Positions 23,468 through 34,966 are shown, counted from the first letter of the stretch. The stretch: 64,000 nt of DNA from Capitulum mitella (GCA_030062745.1 CP099849.1:14234144-14298143), one strand, 5' to 3'. The notes: generated from the letters alone by a model not told the origin. Numbers and translations: made by a program.

Positions 23468-23931
23468 GCACACACAGCCTCTTGGGTTCAGGTGTCCTAA
23501 GTCTTGGGTCAAGTCTTGTGTCTAGTCGGGCGTCAGTCAGACGTCTGACAGCCTCTTGGGCTCATGTGTCTAAAGTCTTGCATCAAGTCCTGTGTCTCGT
23601 TGGGCGTCAGTCAGTCGTATGAGCTATCGAGATACCTTGACTGTGCCTTTACTACGCCAAGCATTACGTATCTTGCGATGGGCCGTATCAATGCACAGCA
23701 TACATATATGGCGCCAAGCAGACATTTGTTTTGTGTGTTGACGTTAGTTGGCGCGATTATCGCAAACGGGGTCGTTCCGTTGCTATGCTGGTGTGGACAT
23801 GCAGGTGCGGCCGCGTTACCTTCTTATCTTTCCTTATGTTTGTGCATGAGTTAGGACACAGCCTCTTGGGCTTATGCATGCGTGTCTTGAGTCAGGTCGT
23901 GTGTCTCGTCGGGCGTCAGTCAGTCGTCTGT
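23468..23931 (+). repeat. 75-bp repeat, three further copies
   Basis: Two copies in tandem (about 23468-23545 and 23546-23620) and one more at 23856-23931. Each starts (A)CAGCCTCTTGGG and ends GGGCGTCAGTCAG. They match the copy at 18224. Confidence 0.8.
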
Positions 23932-25737
23932 ATTGGTCATTGTCTTAATGTCTGCACGACTTCGAAAGTAGGAACAAACTACGAACGGTCGGGCAAGCGT
24001 GAAACCACCCTTATAGCTAGTCACTTTTGACAGTGGCGCCATTGACGGTGACCGTGAAACTATAGGACTCATAGACTCGTTTTCCGCAGTAGCATTCCGC
24101 TACTTGGTATAGGAATGAACGTAAAATAGTAATCTAGCTTTACTTAAGCTTTACTTAAGCCTTTTTAACCCAAGATGACGTCTGTTGGACCGTGCGTGCA
24201 CCCTTTCTCGGCCTGCGACCTCTAATATTCGACACGTCCCTTCAGCTCAAGCCCCAAACCAACCTTTTCCAATACCAATCTTGTCCCATAGGGGTCCTTC
24301 CCAATGCGAACCTTTTGCTTGCAAACCTTCGGTTGCGAACCTTTTCTCACACAAATCCTTGACTAACGGACCTTGGTCCTGCTACCTTTCCTAGGTCGCA
24401 CAAGATGTGATGGGTGTGAATTCAATGCCTTAGGGAGCGACTGTTTTATGTTTTTACCAGTCGCGTCTGAGGCGTCACTGTCGTGGTTGACTGGTGATTA
24501 GGGTGAGCTGATGCCCACACGACTGTTACCAAGCAAATGTTGCCAATATAAAGTGGGGTACTGGTTCACAATAAAATGGTAAACCTTGCATTTATGAGTG
24601 TAAATCTCTATTTAATGGGCTAATGGAGAGGATGTCATAATGAAAATACAGCATGTTGTCACTATATCATGCCATTGCAATGGTGTAGTTTTACTGGTAG
24701 TCATATGATCCACCCCTAATATTGTGTGGTTGTCCATTCACATGGCCATGCTGGGCCTGGTGAGTGGCATCACATGTGGAATGTGGAGCATGTGGTATTC
24801 AGATATGAAGGGAAAAAGACAAATGCTTATCTCATCTTTCCAGTTGTTTTGATGGACAAAGATCACTTCTTATCTCTCACATTAAGAATTGGCACATGGG
24901 CAGCAGGTAATGGCTGTTGCTCTCATCATCTGTCTTTGCATCACATGTGCACCCAGTGCTTGTTTTCTGGTGGACAATGATAAAAATTGTATGAAGCACT
25001 GTGTTGCAAAGTACATTGTACAGTGCTATGTTAGGACAAATTCTTCCAGTACACCACAGTAATGTCATTCCAAGATGTATAATTTGAAAAAATGCCAGAT
25101 AATATCACCACTTGATCTGCCACACATTGTCTTCACTGGTGAGGATGATACAAATCAAGTTGTAATAGATGTTATGGTAATTCCAGAAACCAGGTTTGAG
25201 TTATGTCATGAAACTTTAATTTCAGAAACTGCCATCTTCCCCTTTTCTCTCATTGTTTTTCCCTTTTTTCTTGCCATATCTTTGCCACAGTTCTGCTGTG
25301 ACTCTGTAATGTGGTGTCTTAACTTCTCTGTCATGGTCTGATTCTGATTCTGTGTCTGATACCCTGTTTTTTCTTGTCTGGTATGCTTGTGTCTGTCCGT
25401 GCTCTCTGCTTCTGACCCTGCCTCAGTCTTTTTCCTTCATTTCTCAGTTTTTCTGTCTCCTCATCACTATACCTGAATTTTCTTTAAAAAAAGTGATAGT
25501 GCTGGGAGGAAATTACAGCATTGTTACTCATTTCCAGAAATGTTTGTTGAAATCTCAATAAACTTAGCTGCATTCAATGAACATGGAAGCAAACTTGTTT
25601 CCTCAGGAAATCCATAAAGCAAAGGTCTAATTACTATGTTTATGTTGAAATTGGTGATATCAATTTCTTGTACAAATGTGAGAGAGTCAAAGTTTGAAGA
25701 CAAGAATGTGCTCTAACCAAATAAATTTTGTTTCCAG

Positions 25738-26061
25738 ATAAAGGCATGCTCAAGGTGTGAAAAGGGATTTTACTGCTAAGAATTTTGGGGATGCTTCATC
25801 ATGGATGAGGTCAGCCAGAGACTGCAGGAATATCAGCAGGCAATCCAGAAGAGGGATGATTACATCTCCAGACTGTCTGGCAGCCTGCAGTCCACCATTG
25901 AGCAGAGAGATGAGCTGCAAGCATCAAGCCAGCAGGAGGCTCAGAGGCTGGCACAAGAGATCACTGTCCTCAGGGAGCAGCTGCAGCAGACCTCTGCCTT
26001 CCTGAGGAACAAGGAATTCTCAGGCATTAATGCTGCAGAATTTGTCAGGATTAAAAATCAG
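25738..26061 (+). CDS. Large coiled-coil protein, exon with start codon
   Basis: An acceptor (TTTTGTTTCCAG) ends at 25737, so at least one 5' non-coding exon lies upstream. Translation starts at ATG 25801, chosen because a TAA is in frame at 25777 and the ATG is followed by G. It gives 87 codons to a donor CAG|GTCTGT at 26061, phase 0. The sequence MDEVSQRLQEYQQAIQKRDD and the rest is amphipathic coiled coil, rich in Gln, Glu, Arg and Leu. The style recalls centrosomal or Golgi scaffolds (pericentrin/AKAP9, CDK5RAP2, golgins), but I cannot assign a family by eye. The exon contains no CpG at all. Confidence 0.8.
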
Positions 26062-26412
26062 GTCTGTCAAAATATTTGGAATGGGCCCAGGTTTTCAGTC
26101 AACCTTTGTAAAGATGCACTACATTCCTAGCATGACTAATCATTGCTCAGCTTTTAAGTTTGTGCATTTTTGCATTGTTGCAGTTGTAGTTTCAGTACCA
26201 ATAGTTTTACTTTCAGGTTACAGTTTATCTCAAATGTATTTTTCAAGGCAGATGTGCTGTTTTTCCTTTGTGCCCAATGTGTTCATCTTTAATGATGCAT
26301 GCAATTCCTGTCCAAGAGAACTAAATGTGCATGAAACTGTCACCATTGATAAAAGAATGGTGAATCATTTAAATGCCTGGCAACCCTGACTAGTATGCAT
26401 GTCATTTTGCAG

Positions 26413-26556
26413 CTGATTGCATTGAATGTTGATAACAACAGTCAGTCAGCTCAGATTTCAAGTCTGAAATTGGAATTGGAATCTAAAATTGTGGCATTAT
26501 CAAAGGCAGAGGCATCATCGATGCAGATGGTCTCCATACAGCAAAAGGAACACAAG
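26413..26556 (+). CDS. Large coiled-coil protein, exon 2
   Basis: Acceptor CATTTTGCAG, 48 codons (LIALNVDNNSQSAQISSLK...), donor AAG|GTAATT. Phase 0 at both ends, matching the previous exon. It is coiled coil and holds one CpG. Length and phase make it a clean internal exon. Confidence 0.85.
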
Positions 26557-27205
26557 GTAATTAATCTTTGTCTTAATAAGGTGAACAATCTTTCATTTTG
26601 TTTTGTGTTTGTGTCATTCTTCCTTAGTTGATGGGTTCCAACCAGGTTCATGTGTATCCACACTCAGCTCTCTTGTTTTTGTAACTCCCTTCACTATTGC
26701 CATTTGACCACCTTTGGCAGTATGGGGGCTACAGCATTCTTGCCATTTCCAAAGGTGATGTGATAGAACAACAAAGCAATGGCAAACATTTTTTTTGCTA
26801 CATTATGATGCCCAATTTGTATCTTGTACATTGCTTAGTAACCTTAATCTGGTTTCCATTAAATCATCAGCAATAAAACATTTCAGGGCAGTCAGGGCAG
26901 TCCTTAGGGCAATTTGCAAAAAAACCTCATGGAGGGCTGCACCAATCGTACATACTGGGTGTATTCAAAAACAGAGGACTAGATGATGCCTTTGACAGCT
27001 TTGCTACACACTTGTTATGTGAGAATCATTGGAACAAGTTGTGTTTGTGTTTCTTTTTTGTAGACAGTCATCTTGCTTTTTTATGGACATTTGTTTCAGG
27101 TGCAATTCTAGTTCGTAAAGCCAGGATGTAAAATTCTTAGCAGAACGCAGTTTGGGCGTCGGCGGCCGGTGGTTGGTCGTTGACGGTCTGCTCGCCGTGT
27201 TCCAG

Positions 27206-27367
27206 GAGCTTGAGCGGGTCCGGTCGCAGCTGGACCAGCAGAAGGCCCACTTTGAGGAGCAGCTGGCCGTGCTCCGGCGTCAGATGGAGCAGTCCCAGCT
27301 GGAGAAGGCCTCCCTTGAGGAGAGCTCCTCCAAGGAGAGGGCGCTACTGGCGAGCCGGGTCGAGCAG
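27206..27367 (+). CDS. Large coiled-coil protein, exon 3
   Basis: Acceptor CCGTGTTCCAG, 54 codons (ELERVRSQLDQQKAHFEEQL...), donor CAG|GTAAGC, phase 0 at both ends. Composition changes sharply here: this exon is CpG-rich and ends codons in G or C, unlike exons 1 and 2. The intron before it (26557-27205) carries the composition boundary near 27110. Confidence 0.87.
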
Positions 27368-27581
27368 GTAAGCCGCTCTGGAGCTGCGGCGGCGGCTGGC
27401 GCGGGGCGGCGGAACTGTCGCACGAAGTTTATATGGAGCTGTCAGATGCAGTCCCAGACCTTTCATGGCCGTCATGTTCGTGTTGTAAGAGATCGGGCGA
27501 CCTCATTCTCGGAGAGCATGGTACACTGGCTGTAATCGTGGTTTTGCGGTGCGCCGGTGACTGCTCCGACCATGTTTGCAG

Positions 27582-27740
27582 TGCACCAGTCAACTGTCGG
27601 AGCGTAGTCTCCTGGACGAGAGTCTGTCTGTAACACAGCTGCGGGTGAGCGAGCTGACCTCGCAGCTGGAGTCAGCCGCCCACCAGCTGAACACCGTCAC
27701 CGGCGCCGCCGCCCGCACCGAGGCTGAGCTGCGACGCCAG
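27582..27740 (+). CDS. Large coiled-coil protein, exon 4
   Basis: Acceptor CATGTTTGCAG, 53 codons (CTSQLSERSLLDESLSV...), donor CAG|GTGGGC, phase 0. Coiled coil. A 40-bp minisatellite begins 40 bases after the donor. Confidence 0.82.
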
Positions 27741-27780
27741 GTGGGCCGGCGGGCCTTCCGCACTCTGCCAGCGGCGGCTG

Positions 27781-28082
27781 GTCACTGTCGGAGCCGGCCC
27801 AGCGGATCCCGTGTGTTCCGATCACTGTCGGAGCCGGCCCGGCGGATCCCATGTGTTCCGATCACTGTCGGAGCCGGCCCGGCGGATCCCGCGTGTTCCG
27901 ATCACTGTCGGAGCCGGCCCGGCGGATCCCGTGTGTTCCGATCACTGTCGGAGCCGGCCCGGCGGATCCCGTGTGTTCCGATCACTGTCGGAGCTGGCCC
28001 GACGGATCCCGTGTGTTCCGATCACTGTCTGGGCCGTCCCGGTGGATCCCGTGTGTTCCGACCACTGTCGGAGCCGGGCCGG
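27781..28082 (+). repeat. 40-bp minisatellite, 7.5 copies, intronic
   Basis: Units start at 27781 and every 40 bases to 28061. Each reads ATCACTGTCGGAGCCGGCCC, then GGCGGATCCC and GTGTGTTCCG with few changes; the last is partial. It fills much of the intron 27741-28391. The multiple of 40 is not divisible by three, and frames through it are spurious. Confidence 0.98.
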
Positions 28083-28391
28083 TATGTTGATACGACGGTG
28101 ACAGCCGGTCTTATCCGGTCTTATGTCTGAGAGCAGAATCACCAACTGGAGACTCGTGTATGCGTAATGGGTACCTATGGGCATGTAATCGATGTGTGTT
28201 CATTGTCACTCTTATCACTGATTTATGAGTTTTGAGTTCTGATAGAGCTATTTTTGGAACTGACGTCATAGAGGATGGTAAAGGTTTGGAGGCAGAGATC
28301 TGGACAGAGGCGCGCTCCGGGTGTGCAGGAGGTCGGGCTGCCCGGTGCGGTGGCTCTGATCTGACTGGTGACCGTCTCTGGGGCGGGACAG

Positions 28392-28516
28392 ATTGGCTCT
28401 CTGGAGGAGCAGCTGGCCGGCCGGACGGCGGCGGCCCAACAGGCTGAAGAGGACGTCACCGCCCGACTTGAGGAGCGGTTCGGCAGACAGCTCGCCCAGA
28501 TCGCCGACGAACTGCG
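28392..28516 (+). CDS. Large coiled-coil protein, exon 5
   Basis: Acceptor GGGCGGGACAG, 41 codons plus two bases (IGSLEEQLAGRTAAAQQAEE...), donor CTGCG|GTGAGA, phase 2. The next exon supplies the single missing base (CG+A, Arg). An in-frame TGA stands just past the donor, which supports splicing here. Confidence 0.82.
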
Positions 28517-28797
28517 GTGAGACGCCGAACTGGGGCAGCTGCGCACTGGGCGCTGCGCACCGAACATTGGACAGTTACGGACATAGGGCGCCAGGCAACG
28601 GTTACTGGGCGCTGTTCACTGAACATTGGACAGTTACGGACATAGGACGCTGGGCAGCGGGTACTACGCAAGAGGGACGGAAAAACAGACCGGAAAATCA
28701 AAGCCCTTATTCGGAGTAGTAAGTTGTCTTGAGTAGATTTAGGAGTTATTGGAAAATACCGTTGTTTGCAGCAGGTGGCGTGTTTTGTCCGCTGCAG

Positions 28798-31700
28798 ATT
28801 GGCACGCGGCCGGCAGCTGGAGGGCCTGGCGCGGCAGCTGCAGGCGGAGGCCACCCGCCTGCAGGCGCCGCACACGCCGACGCCGGCCGAGCGGAGCGCC
28901 ACTCAGCAGGCCAAGCCGAACGGCCGGCCAGCCGAGCTGGCCGAGCTGGCCGAGCTGCGCCGCTGCCGCGAACAGCACCTGGTGTTGGTCGACAGCCTGA
29001 AGACCCAGCTGGTCGAGGCGGCCGACCGCTCCGGCCGCCAGCGGGAGCGGCTGGCGGCCGCCGACCAGCAGCGCGAACAGCTGGACCAGCGGCTGGCCGA
29101 AACGAGCTCACAGCTGGCCGAGGCACGGCAGCAACTGGAGGCGGCCTCAGAGGAGCGGGACAAGCTGTCTCAGCAGCTGCGGATAACCTCCGAACAGCAG
29201 AATGCTGCAACACAGCAGCTGCACACAGTCTCTGAGGAGCGGGATAAGGTGATCCAGCAGCTGCAGGCGGTCAGTGAGGAGCAGGACAAGCTGACACAGC
29301 ATTTACAGACGGTCACTGAGGAAAGGAAAACTCTAGAGGAACAGCTGCAAACGACCTGCGAACATCGCGACGGACTGGCACGGCAGCTGCAGGCAGGCGA
29401 CGAGCAATGGGACGGGCTGACAGAACAGCTGCAGATGGCGTCTGAGAAGCGGGACAGCCTGAAACAGCAGCTGCAGACGGCGTCTGAAGAGCGGGACAGC
29501 CTGAAACAGCAGCTGCAGACGGCGTCTGAAGAGCGGGACAGCCTGAAACAGCAGCTGCAGATAGCGTCTGAGGAGCGGGACAGCCTGAAACAGCAGCTGC
29601 AGACGGCGTCGGAGGAGCGGGACAGCCTGAAACAGCATCTGCAGACGGCGTCGGAGGAGCGGGACAGCCTGAAACAGCAGCTGCAGTCGGCGTCGGAGGA
29701 GCGGGACAGCCTGAAACAGCAGCTGCAGACGGCGTCTGAGGAGCGGGACAGCCTGAAACAGCAGCTGCAGACGGCGTCTGAGGAGCGGGACAGCCTGAAA
29801 CAGCAGCTGCGGGTTGTCAGCCAGGTTCGCACTGAGGCCAGCTCTCAGCTGAATGAGGCCAATCAGCAGCGTGACCAGTTGTTCCACGCTCTCTCAGCGA
29901 CCAATCAGCAGCGGGACGAGCTCATGCGCCAGTTGTCTATAGCCAGTCAACAACAAGACGGGCGTCGCAAAGAAGTCGAGAACTTGACTGAGCAGTGCCA
30001 GATACTCAGCAGGGAGCTAGAAGAAAGTAAAAGGCAGCGAGAGGAGACCGGCAAACAAATTGACTCGGTCAGCATGGACAGGGATCGAATAAATCAGCAG
30101 CTGGTTGAAGCTGTCCAGCAGCAGGCTCATCTCAGCCAACAGCTAGTGGAAACTGTGCAACAACTAGAATCCTGCAACTACCAACTGGAGGAAGATTGCG
30201 AACAACGGAACTCTATGGATCAGCAGCTGAAAGAAGCCGTTCAGAAGCGAGAGGCACTAGAACAAGAACAAGAAGAACTCGTCCGAAAGCGAGATGCACT
30301 TGACCAAGAACTCCAGAACATCACCCAACAGCTGGACAGAGTGTCTCAGGAGCACCGGAAAACGTCTCAAGAGCGAGACAACGCCACTCAGCGACTGAAT
30401 ACTTTGTCTTTGGAGCTCCAGAAGACCACCCAAGAGCGGGACAGCGTCAGAGATCAGGCTGACGGATTGTCTCAAGAACTCCAAAAAACCGCCCAGGAGC
30501 GGCACAGCCTCCAAGAGCAGGTGGGCGGATTGTCTGAGGAGCTCCAGAAGACCGCCCAGGAGAAGGATAACCTGAGCCAGCGACTGGCTGCCGCGGAGCA
30601 AAACTGCGACTCGCTCTCGCAGCAGCTGTCCGCCGCCAGTCAGCGGGCGCGTCAGACCGACGGCCTGGCAGAGCAGCGGAGCGCCGAGCTGTCGCGCCAC
30701 CAGACGGCCGCCGCACAGCTGCGCTCCGAGCTGGCCGAGCTCGGCGCCAGTCTGGAGGCAGCCGGCGACGAGCGGTCGCGCCTGCTGGCGGCGCTGGACG
30801 CCGAGCGGGCGGAACGCGCCGCCGCCGCCGCCGCGCACCGGGCCGAGCTGGCCGACTGTCGCGCCCGGCTGGCCGAGCTCGCTGCCAGCGAAGCAGCGCT
30901 GCGCAGCGGCCAGTCCGCCGCCCGCGACGCCAACAACACGGCCATCAAGCTGCGCGCGCGCTCCGAGACGGTGTCGCGCCGGCTGGAGGAGGCGGAGCGA
31001 CGCGTGGCAGAGCTGGAGCGGGAGCGCGCCATGCTACAACGCACGCACGAGCGGTACGTGGACGAGACGACTGGCCAGCTGGCGGCCGCCGACGCCGAGG
31101 CGGAGAAGCTGCGGGCCTGCCTGCTGGTGCAGTCCGTCACCTCGCCCAGCAGGCAGCCGCACACCGCCAGCTCGCCCAGGAAGCGGGCAAGCTGCGTAGA
31201 CTCGCCGCCTAGGAGGGAGCTGCTCGACTCTGCGGGCTCGCCGAGGCGGGAGGTGGCGGTGCGTGCGTCGGAGCCGCTCCAGGCGGCGTCGCCGGCTGGG
31301 TCGGAGCCGCCGACGCAGCGGAGCGCCGCCGACTCCGGCCTGACCACCTGTTCCGGCCCTCTGGAGCTGAGTGAGCGCCAGATGTCTCGGCTGGAGAGCT
31401 TGGTGCTTACGACGGAGCGGCCGAGCGGGCCTCCTTCGGTGGAGCTGCCGCCGGAAGAGGCCGGCTCGGCCCACCTGGCAGACGAGGGGGCCACGTCCGC
31501 CGGCCAGCCGCGGCCGTCCGGCGCCGTCAGCGGTCTGGTCCGCCGGCTGGCCACTCGGCTGGCGGCCGCGCAGCGTGACCGCCAGCTGTTGCGGCGCCGG
31601 CTGCGAGAGCTCGGCGACAGCCGGGAGCCGCCGCCCCCGCCGGACTCTTCTGCGTCGGGCCAGGAGCTGCCAGCGTCACCCTCTCGGCACACGGACCCGT

Positions 31701-32333
31701 CGGCCTCCCCATATCGGACGCGGCGCCCGGACTCGCCGGCGGAAGGCTGCGGCCCGCCGATGTCGGCCGACTGCGCGGCGGAGGCGGCCCGCTCCGTCCG
31801 CTCGCTGCTCTCGGCCTCCGAGCAGCAGCAGGGCCGGCTGGCGGCGCTGGAGAGCCGCGTCTCAGCCGAACTGACCGAGCTGCGGCGCGGTCTGCAGGCG
31901 GCCGTCGACCGCGATGCCGGTGGCTCTGCCGCCATCGTGCTCATCGACTCGTCGTACGAGGTCCGCCTGCTCAAGAGCCAGCTGACCGCCTGCGGCAGTA
32001 TCAACGCGGCTCTGCACGAGCAGCTGGCGCAGTACCGCCGCGTCGTACAACGGTTCCAGGAGCTGTTCTGCCGCGTCTCAGCCGACTGCCGGCTGCTGGG
32101 CCTGCCCCCCGCCTCGCCGGACTCGGCCTCGGGGCCGGCGGTGCGGCTGCCACTCGGACTGGAGATTCCGGAGAGTGCGCGCTCCGTGCCGGCGGCCGGC
32201 CGGAGCGCGCCGCCGGACGGCGCCCCGCTGACCGACCCCGGGCCGCAGCCGGCGTCCGGCGGCAGCCCGCGGCTCCGGGAGGCGGCGCCGGCGCGGGCGG
32301 AGAGCGCGCTCCGGGAGGCGGCGCTGACGGAGA
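28798..32333 (+). CDS. Large coiled-coil protein, main exon with 14-residue repeats
   Basis: A 3.5 kb exon after acceptor TTTTGTCCGCTGCAG, in phase with exon 5. It encodes about 1,180 residues. The first 700 or so are continuous coiled coil, built largely of 14-residue units. At 29429-29806 nine units of the type LQTASEERDSLKQQ are nearly identical at DNA level, and degenerate forms extend from about 29100 to 30600. About 31140-31790 is Ser/Pro-rich with SP and SPR sites, probably disordered. Coiled coil resumes (RSVRSLLSASEQQQGRLAALE; SYEVRLLKSQLTACGSINAAL). The frame closes at 32449, but the following exon is in another frame. A GGAGA|GTGAGC donor at 32333 (phase 1) joins in phase to an acceptor at 32457, so I end the exon there. 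Role inferred: elongated scaffold protein; no enzyme domain is seen. Confidence 0.85.
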
Positions 32334-32457
32334 GTGAGCTGGTGTCGGCCCGCGCCACCGAGCGGGGGCCGTGGCAGGTGTCGTCCCGGCGGGCCCGAGC
32401 TCAGCGAACTGCTGCCGGCACCGAGCGGGCCGCCGTCGGCGGCGGTTGATGAACCAG

Positions 32458-33119
32458 AACTGCCCAGATTCGATCCTGGGCTGTTGGGCGTGGCGCAGGA
32501 ATGGGAGACTGATATGCTGAAGGGACTGCTCGGTGATGTGGATCTCCAGCAGGGTTCGCAGGTGAGCGGTACCGAGCAGCTTGTGTCTCCTGCAGACTCC
32601 AAAGATCGGGAAGGCGTGTCTGTGGGACGCACAGGTTGGTGGGAGTCACAGCTTAGGGACGCCAACCCCCTGAATCTGTTCGAGGAGCATGCTGAGCCGC
32701 GTGATGTGACTCCGCAAGGCGACGTGGAGACGATAGAGACCCTTCTCGGAGACGCCGAGCTGATGAAGATGCCGCCCGGAGACGACGGTCCGCAGCGCGA
32801 GCTGTCTCTGGGCGACGTTGAGCTGATGGAGAGCCTCGGAGGAGACGCAGAGCTGCCGAAGACGGCTCTGGAAGGCGGTGAGCCGCCGGAAACGCTGCTG
32901 GGGGACTCTCAGCTGTTGGAGACGCTGGTGCGGGAGAACGACACGCTGCGGCGAGCGCTGCTGTTTGAGAAGGCACGCGGCCGGCGGCTGCTGATGGGCG
33001 AGGCTGAGTTCAGGGGGCGCTGCGAGCGAGCTGAGGCGGCGCTGGCAGCGGCCGATCAGCGCCAGGCACGACTGCTGGACTGCGTTCACAGCCAACAGGA
33101 AGCCATCACTCGACTGCAG
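32458..33119 (+). CDS. Large coiled-coil protein, exon 7 (acidic repeats)
   Basis: This uses acceptor GTTGATGAACCAG in phase 1 after a 124-bp intron (32334-32457). It encodes about 221 residues: LPRFDPGLLGVAQEWETDM, then five loose repeats of about 13-20 residues on LLGD(A/V)ELM (LLGDVDLQQ, LLGDAELMK, SLGDVELME, LGGDAELPK, LLGDSQLLE), then a basic coiled coil (LVRENDTLRRALLFEKARGR). The donor is CTGCAG|GTGGGC, phase 0. A strong internal donor CAG|GTGAGC at 32561 could allow a shorter form. The acceptor lacks a strong pyrimidine tract, so the left border is the weakest join in the model. Confidence 0.7.
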
Positions 33120-33461
33120 GTGGGCGCAAAACCGCCGCCGGGGCAGCCGCGGGCGGGAGGTACCCGGGATCTGCGATGTGCTTTGATTGGCACTTTCAAT
33201 GTAGGACATGTGGTAGTGGGCGGCATCGAACGACATCGACGTTGTGAAAACCGATGGTTCATAACCGTGATGTAAGCCTGTTTCACGAAGCATACTCTTG
33301 CTTGTCGAGACCAGCTTTTGAAATTTGCTCGTCTGGTTACCATGGATAAAAGATAACCTAGACGATGTAATTTTGACGCCGGCTGGATTGTCTCTTACGT
33401 CCGGCTTGCGAGCTTGCGCCTCTGCCTGAGCCGGTTGTCTGTGGCCGGCGGTCGTTCCCAG

Positions 33462-33635
33462 CGCTCCGTCCGAGGGAGTGAGCCGCCGCCGGCCGTTCCG
33501 GACCTGTCTGCCGTCCTGGCGGAGTGTAGAGAGTCGCTGCGAGTCCACACTGCCGACCGGAGGGCGCCGGTCGGGGCCGAGACCGCCGACTGGCCACCGC
33601 CGGCGGACGACACGTCCCAACACGCCGAACGGCAG
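33462..33635 (+). CDS. Large coiled-coil protein, exon 8
   Basis: Acceptor GGTCGTTCCCAG, 58 codons (RSVRGSEPPPAVPDLSAVLAE...), donor CGGCAG|GTACGC, phase 0. Pro-rich and acidic, with a short helix in the middle. A 13 kb intron packed with transposons follows. Confidence 0.7.
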
Positions 33636-33782
33636 GTACGCACGGCGGCGTGCTGCCATGTGGCCCTGTCCTGCCTTGCGGACGCCAGCGTGACATGTGC
33701 GAGAAGGACGTTTCATGACGAAGATGGATACTGTGACGTGTCGCATCCTCTGGTGGCACTCCACGGAGTATGGACAATCTAG

Positions 33783-34955
33783 CCCGCGTCCGCCCGTGGG
33801 TCGGCGGCGATCACGCCCGACTGGGGGGTTGACCGTTCCCCTCTAACTCACGAACGGTTGGTCGCGCGATAAAAATAAGCACACCGTTGGAAAGCTCGTG
33901 ACAAATAGAGCTCAAAACTGGTCTCACTTTCAGTTTTGGATAATATGTACGCCATTTACGCCCTATATATGTTTTCTCATAGCCGACGGCATGAGACCGA
34001 GAAACGGCCTGAATCTCAAGCACCAACGCACTGGTAAAGGTCCGAACATGCCGATACACGCCAAATTTGTCAGATTTGTTCAACATATACGCCGAAACGT
34101 TGAGTTAAAAACACGGCAATTTTCACGCCGGTTGTCGGCGCGCGCCGCAGCCTCGCGCAGTAGGAATTAACTGGAACTAATTTTAGCGTTCCTTTGTTTT
34201 CGCGACAAAAGCTTACCCGTGTAAATTTTATTGATCTTAGTGGTTCTTGTGATGGTTTTTCATGCTTAAATTTCGGAAAAACTCAGTACTTACCAATCCC
34301 TACAGTTGGCGAAGCTTTATTCGCCTGCTTTTTCCAAAGTATGCAATTTTTTGAAGTTTTTGAGGTTCTTGGTATTACTTACGTCTGTACAAGCCAGACC
34401 TGCGATTTTCTACCCATTCGGAGTAATTTATCGCTGATTTTGACGGTGGTACATTTTGGCTCCCTACAGTTATTCGTGACCTGACCTCAGATCAATGGCT
34501 GGAAGTCTGATACTCTGCCCATTGACGGTAACTAGATGTCTGCATCGCTTCACGCTAAAAATGTTATAAAATATTCCGCAATTTCCAAAAAAACGACGAC
34601 ACGTCTTAAAAATGGGTTTGACCTTAGGTCGGTGGCCCAGAAAATCCCGAAAAATCTGAGATAGCAGATTTGTTGCAGCTATCAAGATCTCCAATCCCTG
34701 AAAGTATGATTATGATATCCTGTTTTCCGAAAAAGCTACAGGACGCTAAACTTTTTTGGATATAGGTCCGCTGGACCTGACCTAGGTCAGACACCTGACT
34801 TGACTCGAGGTCACAACTTTGACGCAGGGTGTAAAAATGATCAAGCAAAAGGTACACGAAGTTTCTTGGCGCTGCGTTTGTTTGTTCCCTCGCAATGCCA
34901 GAAAAACCTCGGGGGGGGGGGCGGTCAACCGCCCCCCCCTCCAGTCGGTGGCGGG
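33783..34955 (-). mobile_element. Family A non-coding transposon, copy 3
   Basis: Flanked by CTAG on both sides (33779-33782 and 34956-34959). The left end starts CCCGCGTCCG and the right end finishes CCAGTCGGTGGCGGG. Same orientation as copy 2. It lies eight bases from the family B copy at 34967. It sits in the long intron after exon 8. Confidence 0.88.
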
Positions 34956-34966
34956 CTAGTGTTTAA

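Larger units (their letters stand above)
24530..27090. other. CpG-depleted block spanning the 5' end of the coiled-coil gene
   Basis: By eye I count three CpG sites (25397, 26519, 26946) in about 2.56 kb. TG and CA are abundant. Flanking DNA on both sides is CpG-rich: just before 24525, and from 27145 onward. The block includes the 5' UTR exon start, coding exons 1 and 2 and the introns around them, so it is not set by one repeat element. Confidence 0.85.

Noticed and set aside
27576-28130. Extension of exon 4 frame through the 40-bp minisatellite
   Set aside because: The array is an intronic tandem repeat open in several frames; the CAG|GTGGGC donor before it and the in-phase exon 5 after it explain the gene better.
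29170-29832. Minus-strand Cys/Ser/Arg-rich frame (CCFRLSRSSDAVCS repeats)
   Set aside because: Reverse reading of the 14-residue coiled-coil repeats.
30652-32358. Long minus-strand open frame (568 codons) opposite the coiled-coil exon
   Set aside because: It is Ser/Arg/Ala-rich shadow coding caused by the strong G/C third-position bias of the plus-strand exon; no domain and no splice context.
32378-32399. 22-bp intron (CAG|GTGTCG to CCCGAG) to join the two frames of the coiled-coil gene
   Set aside because: It would keep phase but is too short for normal splicing; the 124-bp intron at 32334-32457 has a better donor and a workable length.
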